Origin: Bacillota bacterium
Lineage (GTDB): Bacteria; Bacillota; Sulfobacillia; Sulfobacillales; Sulfobacillaceae
NCBI GenBank assembly: GCA_023381095.1
Contig: JAMCTO010000128.1
Span: forward strand, 1 to 5,044
Direction of reading: 5' to 3'
Length of the DNA: 5,044 bases
The notes beneath the pieces are model-generated. The model searched no databases. It worked only from the letters and a program-made list of their open reading frames with translations, and was not told where the DNA came from. Position numbers and translations under genes: made by a program. Shown in pieces: positions 1 to 5,044 of this stretch; the stretch's first letter is position 1; every line of letters begins with the position of its first letter.

Positions 1-1
1 T

Positions 2-580
2 CAGTTGCGCAATCACTTGGCATCCACCACCTTGGGGCCTTACGGCGTATTTCGCCAGATAACGGGAGGAGGCTCAGGCCTTGGGGACCCGCTGCTGCGC
101 CCACTGGCATGGGTTGAACGGGATCTGCGCGATGGATACATTTCGCCCATGCTGGCTAAGGAAGCATATGGAGTCGTATACAATAATGAGGCCAAAAGGG
201 TTGATGCACAAGCCAGCGAGGCGCTGCGAACCCTCTTGCGCACTGAGCGTCTGGGCCATAAGCCGCTTAAGGACTTTACCAAAGAGTCGCCGACATCCTT
301 CCGGGCACCGCTCGGTGTGTTCGATACGCCGGGACGCAGGGAAGTCTACTGCGCATTTTGCGGTACGGATCTCGGGATGCGCGAGGATGAGCAGTGGAAG
401 AAGCAAACGGTGGTCCGGTCCCATGAATTGATGGGAACCATGCGCCGCATGGGCATGGAATGCCAGGGTCTAGAGGGCTATCGTCGGGATCTCGTCGAGT
501 ATATTTGCCCGGATTGCGGCACCATGCTGCAAACCGAGGTGTCGGCCAGTTTAATTGAACTGGCGCCGATGGGCACTTAA
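2..580 (+). CDS. HyuB / ketone-carboxylase alpha-type subunit fused to a gamma-subunit-like zinc-ribbon domain, 5'-truncated
   Basis: The frame is open to the left edge (a CAG codon precedes the TTG at 5), so this is the last 192 residues of a longer protein and the TTG is not a start. Residues about 20-61 carry the signature of the C-terminus of hydantoinase B / acetone carboxylase alpha subunits: GGGSGLGDP, then a VERDLRDGYIS stretch and AYGVVY. Members of this family, with a HyuA-type partner, carry out ATP-dependent hydrolysis of cyclic amides or carboxylation of ketones in the cytoplasm. After a linker (about 62-110) comes a second domain with two CxxC pairs (C117/C120 and C169/C172), the second within EYICPDCGT. 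As I recall it, the acetone carboxylase gamma subunit has the same layout: a Cys pair, a W-K segment, then REY-CP-CGT near the end. That subunit is normally a separate small protein, so this looks like an alpha-gamma fusion. It ends with TAA, 57 nt before the ligase start. The family call is firm for the first part and likely for the second; the substrate is unknown. Confidence 0.85.
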   Translation, partial: QLRNHLASTTLGPYGVFRQITGGGSGLGDPLLRPLAWVERDLRDGYISPMLAKEAYGVVYNNEAKRVDAQASEALRTLLRTERLGHKPLKDFTKESPTSFRAPLGVFDTPGRREVYCAFCGTDLGMREDEQWKKQTVVRSHELMGTMRRMGMECQGLEGYRRDLVEYICPDCGTMLQTEVSASLIELAPMGT

Positions 581-624
581 TTTTTGAGAGGCTGTGCCAG
601 GGGCCCTATCCCAAAAGGTTCTCA

Positions 625-631
625 CGGAGGT
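625..631 (+). promoter_or_regulatory. Ribosome binding site that fixes the ligase start at 638
   Basis: CGGAGGT lies 6 nt before the ATG at 638. The longer open frame from a TTG at 584 has no comparable site and would add 18 residues (MRGCARGPI...) unlike the usual N-terminus of AMP-forming ligases. Confidence 0.8.
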
Positions 632-637
632 GCGTTA

Positions 638-2158
638 ATGCGTATTCCTGATTTGGTCTCGTATCACGCTCAGATGCGTCCTAACGCTGGTGCCTTGTTG
701 GCTCCCCAACGGTCGATTGCGGTGAGTTGGCGTCAACTGGACCGAAGAAGCAACCGCTTTGCCGCCTGGCTGATGACGCAAGGAGTGGCCAAAGGGGACA
801 AAATCGGCCTGTTCCTGGATAATCAATGGGCGGTGGAAACCGTTATTGCCTATTTGGGAGTTCATAAAATCGGTGCCGTGAATGTGCCCATCAACACCCG
901 TCTAAGGGGGCATGAACTGTCATTTATTATGGCTCAGTCCACCTGCCGACGTATTATAACCAGTCGTGAAGGGCAGCGTGTCTTATCAGACATCGGGGTT
1001 GATGATGGGTTTGAGGTTCATTTGGTTGAGGAATGGGACTGGAATGGGGAGCAAGATGCGGTAACCATACCATGGGAATTGCGCATGGGTGATGAGGCGG
1101 ACTTTCTCTTTACGTCGGGAACGACGGGGAAGCCCAAGGCCACAGTGCATACGCATTTCGGCGCGATGCATTTGGCTATTAGCGCCGCTACCGCTATTTC
1201 TTTAAGCGATGCCGACATCTATCAAACGGCGATCCCGTTTTATTCATCAAGTGGGTGCCACACGTACTTGCTGCCGGCTCTTTTTGCTGGCGTTACCATG
1301 GTTATTGATCCCGCGTTCGATGTGCATGACACGATTCGTACGATGCGCAATCTAGGCACGACGGTTTATTTTGGAGTCCCAGCCATGTTATTGCTCCTGT
1401 TAGGATCCGATGAATTCCGAGGCGACTTGCTGAGTCGGTGGCGTCTATGCCTGTACGGAGGATCTATTATGCCCTACGATGCTATAAATAAGATTCGTCG
1501 CCGATTTCCGGGCGTTGGTTTAATTAACTTTTATGGGCTGACGGAAGCTGGGCCGGGAGGTACCATGCTGGATGATCGATATGCGTTGGAGAAGATTGGC
1601 GCCGTGGGGCGGCCAATCCCTCCGTTTACCGAAATTCGTGTCGTGGACAGCGAAGAAAAGGATTTGCCGGTGGGGGAAGTGGGAGAGATTTATATCCACA
1701 CGCCCAGTGCCATGGTGGGGTACTTTCACAACCCCGAGGAAACGGCGAAAATCAACCGAAACGGATGGATCGCGACGGGGGACTTGGGTCGGTTGGATGA
1801 AGATGGCATTCTCTATATCGTGGATCGAAAGAAAGATATCGTGATTCGCGGGGGATTCAATATCTATCCGTCTGAGATTGAGCAAATAATCTATGAGCAT
1901 CCTGCTGTACTGGAAGCCGCAGTGGTGGGTGTGCCCCATCCGATATTGGGCCAAGACACGCACGCCTTTGTCGTAGCAAAGCCAAACCAAGACATTACAC
2001 GGGAAGATTTGTTAGAATTTCTCCGCGATCGTATTGCCGATTTTAAAATTCCCCGCCGTGTGACATTTGTCTCCGCATTGCCTCGTAATGCAATGGGTAA
2101 AGTGCAGAAGCAGGATTTGCGCGCATTGCTGGAGCGGGAGAGATCGGAGGAGGCGTAA
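638..2158 (+). CDS. AMP-forming acyl-CoA synthetase (acid-CoA ligase, ANL superfamily)
   Basis: This 506-residue cytoplasmic enzyme is of normal length for a fatty/aromatic acid-CoA ligase. It should activate a carboxylic acid with ATP to an acyl-adenylate and then transfer it to CoA. The core motifs are present in order: P-loop TSGTTGKPKA (159-168; the last position is usually Gly, here Ala), YGLTEAG (299-305), TGDLGRLDEDG (380-390, with the ribose-binding Asp 382), hinge DRKKDIVIRGGFNIYPSEIE (396-415), and C-terminal PRNAMGK with the catalytic Lys 488. No signal peptide or membrane segment is seen. Upstream lies a carboxylase-like subunit; downstream a kinase of the ACAD10/11 type. That context suits either a ligase for a beta-keto acid formed by carboxylation or an LvaE-like ligase for a keto/hydroxy acid. 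Its TAA stop overlaps an ATG (TAATG), suggesting translational coupling to the next gene. The superfamily is certain; the substrate is not readable from sequence. Confidence 0.95.
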   Translation: MRIPDLVSYHAQMRPNAGALLAPQRSIAVSWRQLDRRSNRFAAWLMTQGVAKGDKIGLFLDNQWAVETVIAYLGVHKIGAVNVPINTRLRGHELSFIMAQSTCRRIITSREGQRVLSDIGVDDGFEVHLVEEWDWNGEQDAVTIPWELRMGDEADFLFTSGTTGKPKATVHTHFGAMHLAISAATAISLSDADIYQTAIPFYSSSGCHTYLLPALFAGVTMVIDPAFDVHDTIRTMRNLGTTVYFGVPAMLLLLLGSDEFRGDLLSRWRLCLYGGSIMPYDAINKIRRRFPGVGLINFYGLTEAGPGGTMLDDRYALEKIGAVGRPIPPFTEIRVVDSEEKDLPVGEVGEIYIHTPSAMVGYFHNPEETAKINRNGWIATGDLGRLDEDGILYIVDRKKDIVIRGGFNIYPSEIEQIIYEHPAVLEAAVVGVPHPILGQDTHAFVVAKPNQDITREDLLEFLRDRIADFKIPRRVTFVSALPRNAMGKVQKQDLRALLERERSEEA

Positions 2159-2178
2159 TGAGGATTGGAGGCGTCTGA
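2146..2178 (+). other. Six-codon in-frame leader / broken N-terminus of the kinase gene
   Basis: GGAGGAGG (2146-2153) is ideally placed before an ATG at 2158-2160 that overlaps the ligase stop. This ATG reads Met-Arg-Ile-Gly-Gly-Val and then TGA (2176-2178). It is in the same frame as the kinase GTG at 2185: removing the one TGA would give a continuous kinase nine residues longer. It is either a nonsense change in the original start region with restart at the GTG, a short coupling peptide, or a sequencing error. Confidence 0.6.
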
Positions 2179-2184
2179 GACTAC

Positions 2185-3222
2185 GTGGCAAATGCAGCCT
2201 TAACAGCTACCGTAGAGAAATATTTACAAAATCATCGGAGTACTGATGAACGGATCTCCGTGGTGAATTTGCATCGCTCGTCTGATGGATGGTCCGACGA
2301 AACGTATCTGATCGAGTTGCAAGTGCAACAAAGCGGTGGGACTCAAATGGAGCGGATAGTGATTCGCAAGGAATCTTCAGGCCTGACGCTGGAACGGATG
2401 AATCTTCGACATCACTACGAAACGTTAAGGGCTCTTTCCGATGATACGGCGCTTCCTGTGCCGCGTCCTTTGTGGTTTGAGTCGGACGCGACGGTGCTGG
2501 GAACGCCTTTTTTTGTTATGGAACTTTTGCCGGGTCGCAACATCGTACCATGGTCCCGCGAAGGGAGGCAATTTTTTGGCGATGCTCCACGACGCGCCAA
2601 CCTAGCGCAAGAGTTTGTGGCGTATTTAGCCGAAATTCATGGGGTTAATGTGCGAACCACAAGTATAGGCGCCACATTGGGAATTCCAGAGAACTATCGC
2701 GCCTATCTCTCGCAGAAGCTTTTGTTGATGGAACGAGATTATCTAGGCGTCAAGGACGGAACAGAGGATCCAGTCGTTGACGATGCTCTGTGTTGGCTTC
2801 AGGAAAACCAGCCGGATACCGGGCTCTTAACGCTGGTGCATGGTGATTATCGATCAGGAAATTTGCTGTACGCGGGGGACCACATTGTGGGAATTCTTGA
2901 TTGGGAGCTGGCGGAAATCGGGGATCCCTATGTGGACATTGGCTATGTGTTTGCCAAAGCAAATCGCATGGACAGCTCGCTTTTGTCATACTTGATACCG
3001 TCTGAACAATTTATTGAGGCCTATCAGTCATTAATGGGCATAAAGATGGATATGGCGCGCGTGCAATATTTTGAAGTCTGGCATCATGTGAAATTTTATA
3101 TTATCGCGGTTATGGGGAAAATCGCCTTCAAGCGGGGCGTCACCAGAGACTTGCGCCTCTATCGGCAAGGGGAACGGCTTCCCTTGATGCGGGACTTGAT
3201 TGCCGGCAGCATTGGGTACTAG
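2185..3222 (+). CDS. Phosphotransferase (APH/choline-kinase-like) family kinase, ACAD10/11-N or LvaA-like
   Basis: The protein has 345 residues and a protein-kinase-like fold signature. R61-K62 sit in the beta-strand that usually carries the ATP-binding lysine; the hinge is FFVMELLPG (109-117); the catalytic loop HGDYRSGN spans 219-226 with catalytic base D221 and metal ligand N226; ILDWE (237-241) carries the second metal ligand D239, followed by GDPYVDIGYV. The C-terminal HHVKFYIIAVMGKIAFKRG helix resembles the ACAD10/11 N-terminal kinase group rather than antibiotic-resistance APHs. Known members (LvaA in Pseudomonas levulinate catabolism, and the kinase domains of ACAD10/11) phosphorylate the hydroxyl of 4-hydroxyacyl-CoA. 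The neighbouring ligase and small downstream protein support that role. The GTG start is the first available after an in-frame TGA at 2176-2178, and its nearest GGAGG (2167-2171) is 13 nt away, which is long. An older ATG start at 2158 seems to have been cut off. Aminoglycoside resistance is unlikely in this context. Confidence 0.85.
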   Translation: MANAALTATVEKYLQNHRSTDERISVVNLHRSSDGWSDETYLIELQVQQSGGTQMERIVIRKESSGLTLERMNLRHHYETLRALSDDTALPVPRPLWFESDATVLGTPFFVMELLPGRNIVPWSREGRQFFGDAPRRANLAQEFVAYLAEIHGVNVRTTSIGATLGIPENYRAYLSQKLLLMERDYLGVKDGTEDPVVDDALCWLQENQPDTGLLTLVHGDYRSGNLLYAGDHIVGILDWELAEIGDPYVDIGYVFAKANRMDSSLLSYLIPSEQFIEAYQSLMGIKMDMARVQYFEVWHHVKFYIIAVMGKIAFKRGVTRDLRLYRQGERLPLMRDLIAGSIGY

Positions 3223-3224
3223 AT

Positions 3225-3230
3225 AGGAGG
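3225..3230 (+). promoter_or_regulatory. Ribosome binding site of the small ORF at 3238
   Basis: AGGAGG lies 7 nt before the ATG and directly after the kinase TAG stop. It is the main sign that the unrecognised small ORF is really translated and belongs to the operon. Confidence 0.75.
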
Positions 3231-3237
3231 CAACTAG

Positions 3238-3645
3238 ATGGCTTATGTGGTCGATGTACTGGTAGAGGTTCTAAAAAACACACTTATTCCGGCATTGCCG
3301 GAAAGTTACGAACAAGAACAGGCTCGAGCAATGGTGGCTGTGTTGCGTAGCATCCCCGTTGAACATAAAGCGTTAGATAGGTTGTCTCAAGAGAAGGTTG
3401 CCCTCATTGAAGCACAACTGCAATCTTTGTCCTTCGAAGTGGGGTTAACTCCTCCTAGGCCCACTTTTGATCCTAAAGAAAGCCCACAAGATCGACTTGA
3501 ATATTATAACATGTGGTTATCTACTACAATTCGGGAGTCTTGCGGCAATTCTCAGAGAGATGAATTGAGGAGGAAAATTAGAAATCTATTGCGTCAACAG
3601 ATTGACTGGGAAATGTCGCATCAAAATGGGCAAAAAGCAGATTAG
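3238..3645 (+). CDS. Small helical protein downstream of the kinase, LvaB / DUF6285-like
   Basis: The 135-residue product is soluble and predicted mostly helical. An amphipathic N-terminal helix (about 3-40, including LKNTLIPALPESYEQEQARA) and a second (about 42-68) are followed by a Pro-rich link (TPPRPTFDPKESP, about 71-84). The C-terminal half is charged (DELRRKIRNLLRQQ, then a QNGQKAD tail). There are no Cys-based metal sites, signal peptide or membrane segment. It starts 15 nt after the kinase stop. Kinases of the LvaA type are often followed by a protein of about this size; in Pseudomonas levulinate catabolism LvaB is needed for LvaA activity. The N-terminal VLVEVLKNTLIPALPES... arrangement resembles that family, but I assign it mainly by position and cannot confirm it without a profile search. 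The likely role is a partner or stabiliser of the kinase. Base composition becomes more AT-rich from about 3480. No terminator follows the TAG. Confidence 0.7.
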   Translation: MAYVVDVLVEVLKNTLIPALPESYEQEQARAMVAVLRSIPVEHKALDRLSQEKVALIEAQLQSLSFEVGLTPPRPTFDPKESPQDRLEYYNMWLSTTIRESCGNSQRDELRRKIRNLLRQQIDWEMSHQNGQKAD

Positions 3646-3852
3646 GACGGTATGTTAGGCGGTCGAGTACTCATTTCTGCAAATTCGTTCCTGGGTGTTC
3701 TACCCCACGGTCTTCGCTGCAAGGAGGGCGCTGTTTACCGGCCTGGCAACACCAGGTCAACTGTTGGCTCCGTTTCCGCAAATCCGAATGTCGCAACCGG
3801 CGCCGCTTGCGGCTGCGGATTGCGGCGCCATAGGCTGCTAAGATGATAGGAC
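3646..3852. other. Region without a recognised gene after the operon
   Basis: No intrinsic terminator (hairpin plus T-run) is visible after the small ORF. The + strand holds a stop-free 60-codon frame from 3659 to the TAA at 3839-3841 (reads AVEYSFLQIRSWVF..., rich in Ala and Pro) without a good start or ribosome site. A second frame at 3652-3846 has ATG but a compositionally odd product. A GC-rich inverted repeat lies at 3799-3829. It may be further decayed mobile-element or gene debris; I recognise nothing. Confidence 0.5.
3799..3829. repeat. GC-rich inverted repeat, 8-bp arms
   Basis: GGCGCCGC at 3799-3806 is the exact reverse complement of GCGGCGCC at 3822-3829, with a 15-nt centre. There is no T-run on either side, so it is not a classic intrinsic terminator. 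It could stabilise the 3' end of the operon message or be leftover from an element. Confidence 0.55.
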
Positions 3853-4059
3853 TCAGCTTAAACCGCCTTCTGATCGCGCATCGGATAGCCCAGAAATCCA
3901 GTTAAAGGGATGGTTGTCTCTGGTACCCCAGCGCTCAATATCGTCCAGAGTTCGGGTTGCGAGGTCATCCGTCGAGGTAAAACTGGCGTGCGTCAGCAGG
4001 CGCTGGCCCTCTATCTACAAGAAGATTTCCGCTTGATTGACGCATGCCAAAACGTGTAA
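3853..4059 (-). pseudogene. IS630-family transposase, C-terminal remnant
   Basis: Read on the - strand, the fragment gives VNQAEIFL, a TAG stop (4015-4017), then IEGQRLLTHASFTSTDDL, a DDIERW segment and HPFNWISGL, ending at TGA (3853-3855). This follows the end of IS630/Tc1-type DDE transposases: the motif usually read as HASWLNQ-E-IFFS with the third catalytic acidic residue (here the Glu at 4027-4029), then R-x-SFTS-x-DDL, an IE-x-W/Y-N helix and HPF-W near the C-terminus. The N-terminal two thirds, with the first two catalytic Asp residues, is absent, the HASW part is shortened to LACVNQ, and one stop interrupts it, so it is inactive. The sequence directly upstream belongs to a different transposase type, so this fragment was cut by deletion or by insertion of another element. 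Confidence 0.7.
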
Positions 4060-4061
4060 GG

Positions 4062-4709
4062 AAACTCAGATTGGGCCCACAAGTAGGCTGCACTTAACTG
4101 GAGCGTGCCATCCACTGCCACCAGGGAGTGCCTTGGAACTATCTCACCGGAAATCCGACGGTTGCGCAGCAACCGTTTGACAATACAATAAGACCGATTC
4201 CAGGTACTCTGACGGCAACCGCTTGAGCACGCGAGCGACCGTATCCATATACGGAATCGTGTCGAGTTAGGGAAATGCGGCCTGCAGCGGTTCCCACACG
4301 GGGGGCTGAGTGAGATCACGATTGCCAGCAAGCCGGAAGGCGCACTGTCACAACAACAGCATTACGGTATACACGAGTACCCCGGTCAGCTTGTGCGGAA
4401 TCTCCGAACTGGCACAGATCGGGTAACTGTGCGAAGCGTTTGATTCACCCAGGGAACCTTGTGTACAGCGTATCGCACTTGACTTCCGGTTTCTCGGCAC
4501 TGGGGGTATAGTCACTTTGGGCATTGGGGTACGTGTGAGGGCAGAGTCTTTCGGGCTTGCCCTCCTTGGCTCGCCAGACGTGGGAACCCGCCGCGGATCG
4601 TTGAGATCTTGATGAATTCATGATGATACACTGCCTCGTGAATATTCAGTCCCTTTTGCGATAAATTTTTTGCCTGGGCATCTGGGTCCCCTATAGTGTC
4701 AATGGTCAT
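4062..4709 (-). pseudogene. Decayed IS4-superfamily-like DDE transposase, N-terminal half
   Basis: On the - strand, four frame segments join into a transposase-like protein. Segment 1 runs from an ATG at 4707-4709 (MTIDTIGDPDAQ... to HHEFIKI). Segment 2 includes HVWRAKEGKPERLCPHTYP and DTLYTRFPG, TGA (4445-4447), then IKRFAQLPDLCQFGDS. Segment 3 is IPHKLTGVLVYTVMLLL, TGA (4348-4350), FRLAGNRDLTQPPVWEPL, TAA (4267-4269), LDTIPYMDTVARVLKRLPS. Segment 4, after a shift near 4180-4190, is IVKRLLRNRRI, then LVAVDGT (Asp at 4110-4112), to AAYLWAQSEF. The order (hydrophobic helix, NRDLTQP, DT-P-DTVARVL, RRL-RNR, AVDGT) is that of DDE transposases in which AVDGT carries the first catalytic Asp. The rest of the catalytic domain is missing beyond 4062. 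At least three stops and two to three frameshifts show long decay. Segments 3-4 are secure; segments 1-2 are less certain and may come from another gene. Confidence 0.65.
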
Positions 4710-4751
4710 ACGCCTCGATAGCATAGCTATCGAGGCGTATGACCATTGACA
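4697..4751. repeat. Perfect 26-bp inverted repeat with a 3-nt centre
   Basis: Positions 4697-4722 and 4726-4751 are exact reverse complements around the centre ATA (4723-4725). Arm core: CATACGCCTCGATAGC. Both outer ends read TTGACA outward; the right one (4746-4751) is the probable -35 box of the T-box promoter. No T-run follows, so it is not an intrinsic terminator. On the left it overlaps the presumed ATG of the decayed transposase. It may be a pair of abutted element ends, a cruciform, or a dyad operator. Confidence 0.9.
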
Positions 4752-4775
4752 AAACCGTGACTGGTCAGGTAGATT
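4746..4775 (+). promoter_or_regulatory. Probable sigma-A-type promoter of the T-box gene
   Basis: Consensus -35 TTGACA (4746-4751) is followed after 18 nt by TAGATT (4770-4775), four of six matches to TATAAT. The start of transcription would be near 4782, just before the T-box structure. The -35 box is formed by the right end of the perfect palindrome. The opposite TTGACA on the - strand has no suitable -10 box. Confidence 0.6.
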
Positions 4776-4782
4776 GTATTTT

Positions 4783-4986
4783 AATTAGATAGTGCAATAC
4801 GCGATGAAAGAGAAGCAACGAAACTCCGCATTGTCGCAGCGATCCGGGAATTGGTGAAAGCCCGGCCTTGCTCTTCGTTGTCCCGCTTTGGAGCAGTTGG
4901 TGAAGAACCGACCGGGACCTCCCGATATCGAGGATCAAGGGGCTGGATTTCAGCAACTGAGGTGGTACCGCGGTCAGTCGTCCTCA
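4783..4986 (+). promoter_or_regulatory. T-box riboswitch leader (tRNA-sensing), probably tRNA-Pro
   Basis: The leader senses uncharged tRNA and lets transcription pass the terminator. Stem I has an AGAAGCA segment (4811-4817, in place of the usual AGUA loop), AACGAA (4817-4822) pairing with TTCGTT (4874-4879), and the upper arm CCGGG (4844-4848) / CCCGG (4861-4865) enclosing the GGTG motif (4853-4856). Below it AAAG (4807-4810) pairs with CTTT (4886-4889), leaving GTCCCG as the 3' side of the specifier loop; by comparison with glyQS leaders the codon is CCC (4882-4884). The T-box sequence GAGGTGGTACCGCG (4959-4972) matches 12 of 14 consensus positions. Antiterminator: TGAGG (4958-4962) with CCTCA (4982-4986), bulge TGGTACC, then GCG with CGT. 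The bulge UGGU requires an A discriminator base, which fits tRNA-Pro or tRNA-Val and excludes tRNA-Ser. The riboswitch is firm; the amino acid is tentative. Confidence 0.92.
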
Positions 4987-5004
4987 ATTGAGGACGACTT
5001 TTTT
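4976..5004 (+). terminator. Intrinsic terminator of the T-box leader
   Basis: The perfect hairpin AGTCGTCCTC/GAGGACGACT with an AATT centre (4976-4999) runs into six T residues (4999-5004). Its 5' arm contains the CGTCCTCA that the antiterminator needs, so the two folds exclude each other, as expected for transcriptional T-boxes. Confidence 0.92.
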
Positions 5005-5035
5005 GTGATGAATCGCTTTTCTGAGGGGGATCCTA

Positions 5036-5044
5036 ATGCGTTGG
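5036..5044 (+). CDS. Start of the T-box-regulated gene (first three codons), possibly prolyl-tRNA synthetase
   Basis: ATG CGT TGG (Met-Arg-Trp) begins 6 nt after GAGGGGG (5023-5029) and 31 nt after the terminator T-run. Genes behind T-boxes are aminoacyl-tRNA synthetases, amino acid biosynthesis genes or transporters. The inferred Pro specifier and the MR- start, common in bacterial ProS, make prolyl-tRNA synthetase the first guess. Three codons cannot prove it. Confidence 0.55.

Noticed and set aside
5..7. TTG at 5 as a real start of the HyuB-type gene
   Set aside because: The frame is open to the window edge and the protein begins in the middle of the family's C-terminal region, so the gene is simply truncated by the window.
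584..637. TTG at 584 as the start of the CoA ligase (524 residues)
   Set aside because: No ribosome site there and 18 atypical residues; ATG 638 has CGGAGGT at 6-nt spacing and gives the usual family N-terminus.
2185..3222. Kinase as an aminoglycoside-resistance gene
   Set aside because: Context (CoA ligase, small partner protein) and C-terminal features fit the ACAD10/11 or LvaA group; the catalytic HGD and D-W-E motifs are shared by the whole superfamily.
3652..3846. 64-residue ORF (MLGGRVLISAN...)
   Set aside because: Weak ribosome site, odd composition, overlaps a GC-rich inverted repeat and a competing open frame; nothing recognisable.
2176..4447. UGA read as Trp or Gly (alternative code), because no gene here ends in TGA and TGA interrupts several frames
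   Set aside because: The intact genes encode Trp with TGG and contain no internal TGA; the TGA codons lie in decayed transposase sequence or at the kinase 5' end.
4612..4621. ATGAATTCAT palindrome
   Set aside because: A 10-nt AT-rich palindrome is common by chance and has no supporting context.
4512..4724. 70-residue minus-strand ORF as an independent gene
   Set aside because: It begins inside the palindrome, switches frame into transposase-like sequence and has no convincing ribosome site; treated as part of the decayed transposase.
4697..4751. Palindrome as an intrinsic terminator
   Set aside because: No T-run on either side, and its right end is better explained as part of a promoter.
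4765..4987. Minus-strand ORFs of 63 and 68 residues
   Set aside because: They lie entirely across the T-box leader; the RNA structure explains the sequence.

Overview
The window looks like a Bacillota (Firmicutes) chromosome with roughly balanced base composition. The evidence is the strong GGAGG-type ribosome binding sites, tight gene spacing with a TAATG overlap, and a T-box leader with its own intrinsic terminator at the right end. A thermoacidophilic lineage such as Sulfobacillus or Alicyclobacillus is possible, but that is a guess.

Left part (2-3645): four genes on the + strand, closely packed and probably one operon. (1) The 3' end of a HyuB / acetone-carboxylase-alpha type gene, whose C-terminus carries a two-CxxC domain resembling the separate gamma subunit of acetone carboxylase. 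(2) A complete AMP-forming acyl-CoA ligase. (3) A kinase of the phosphotransferase (APH) family, ACAD10/11-N-like or LvaA-like. (4) A small helical protein in the position occupied by LvaB in levulinate operons. The order ligase, kinase, small protein matches the LvaE/LvaA/LvaB functions (CoA activation, then phosphorylation of a hydroxyacyl-CoA). The carboxylase followed by a ligase matches ketone carboxylation systems, where the beta-keto acid made is then activated with CoA. I infer a catabolic module that carboxylates or opens a carbonyl compound, makes its CoA ester and processes it through a phosphorylated hydroxyacyl-CoA. The substrate is unknown. The kinase has an odd 5' end: an ideal ATG overlapping the ligase stop is in frame with the kinase but is interrupted by TGA after six codons.

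Middle part (3646-4709): no intact gene. It holds a GC-rich inverted repeat, an unassigned 60-codon open frame, and two decayed transposase fragments on the - strand that abut near 4060. The first is the C-terminal end of an IS630-type transposase, the second the N-terminal half of an IS4-superfamily-like DDE transposase broken by stops and frameshifts.

Right part (4697-5044): a perfect 26-bp inverted repeat with a 3-nt centre, whose right end supplies the -35 box of a promoter; a T-box riboswitch with overlapping antiterminator and terminator; then the first three codons (Met-Arg-Trp) of the regulated gene. The apparent CCC specifier and the UGGU tRNA-acceptor bulge point to tRNA-Pro, so the gene may be prolyl-tRNA synthetase. 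This is inference only.
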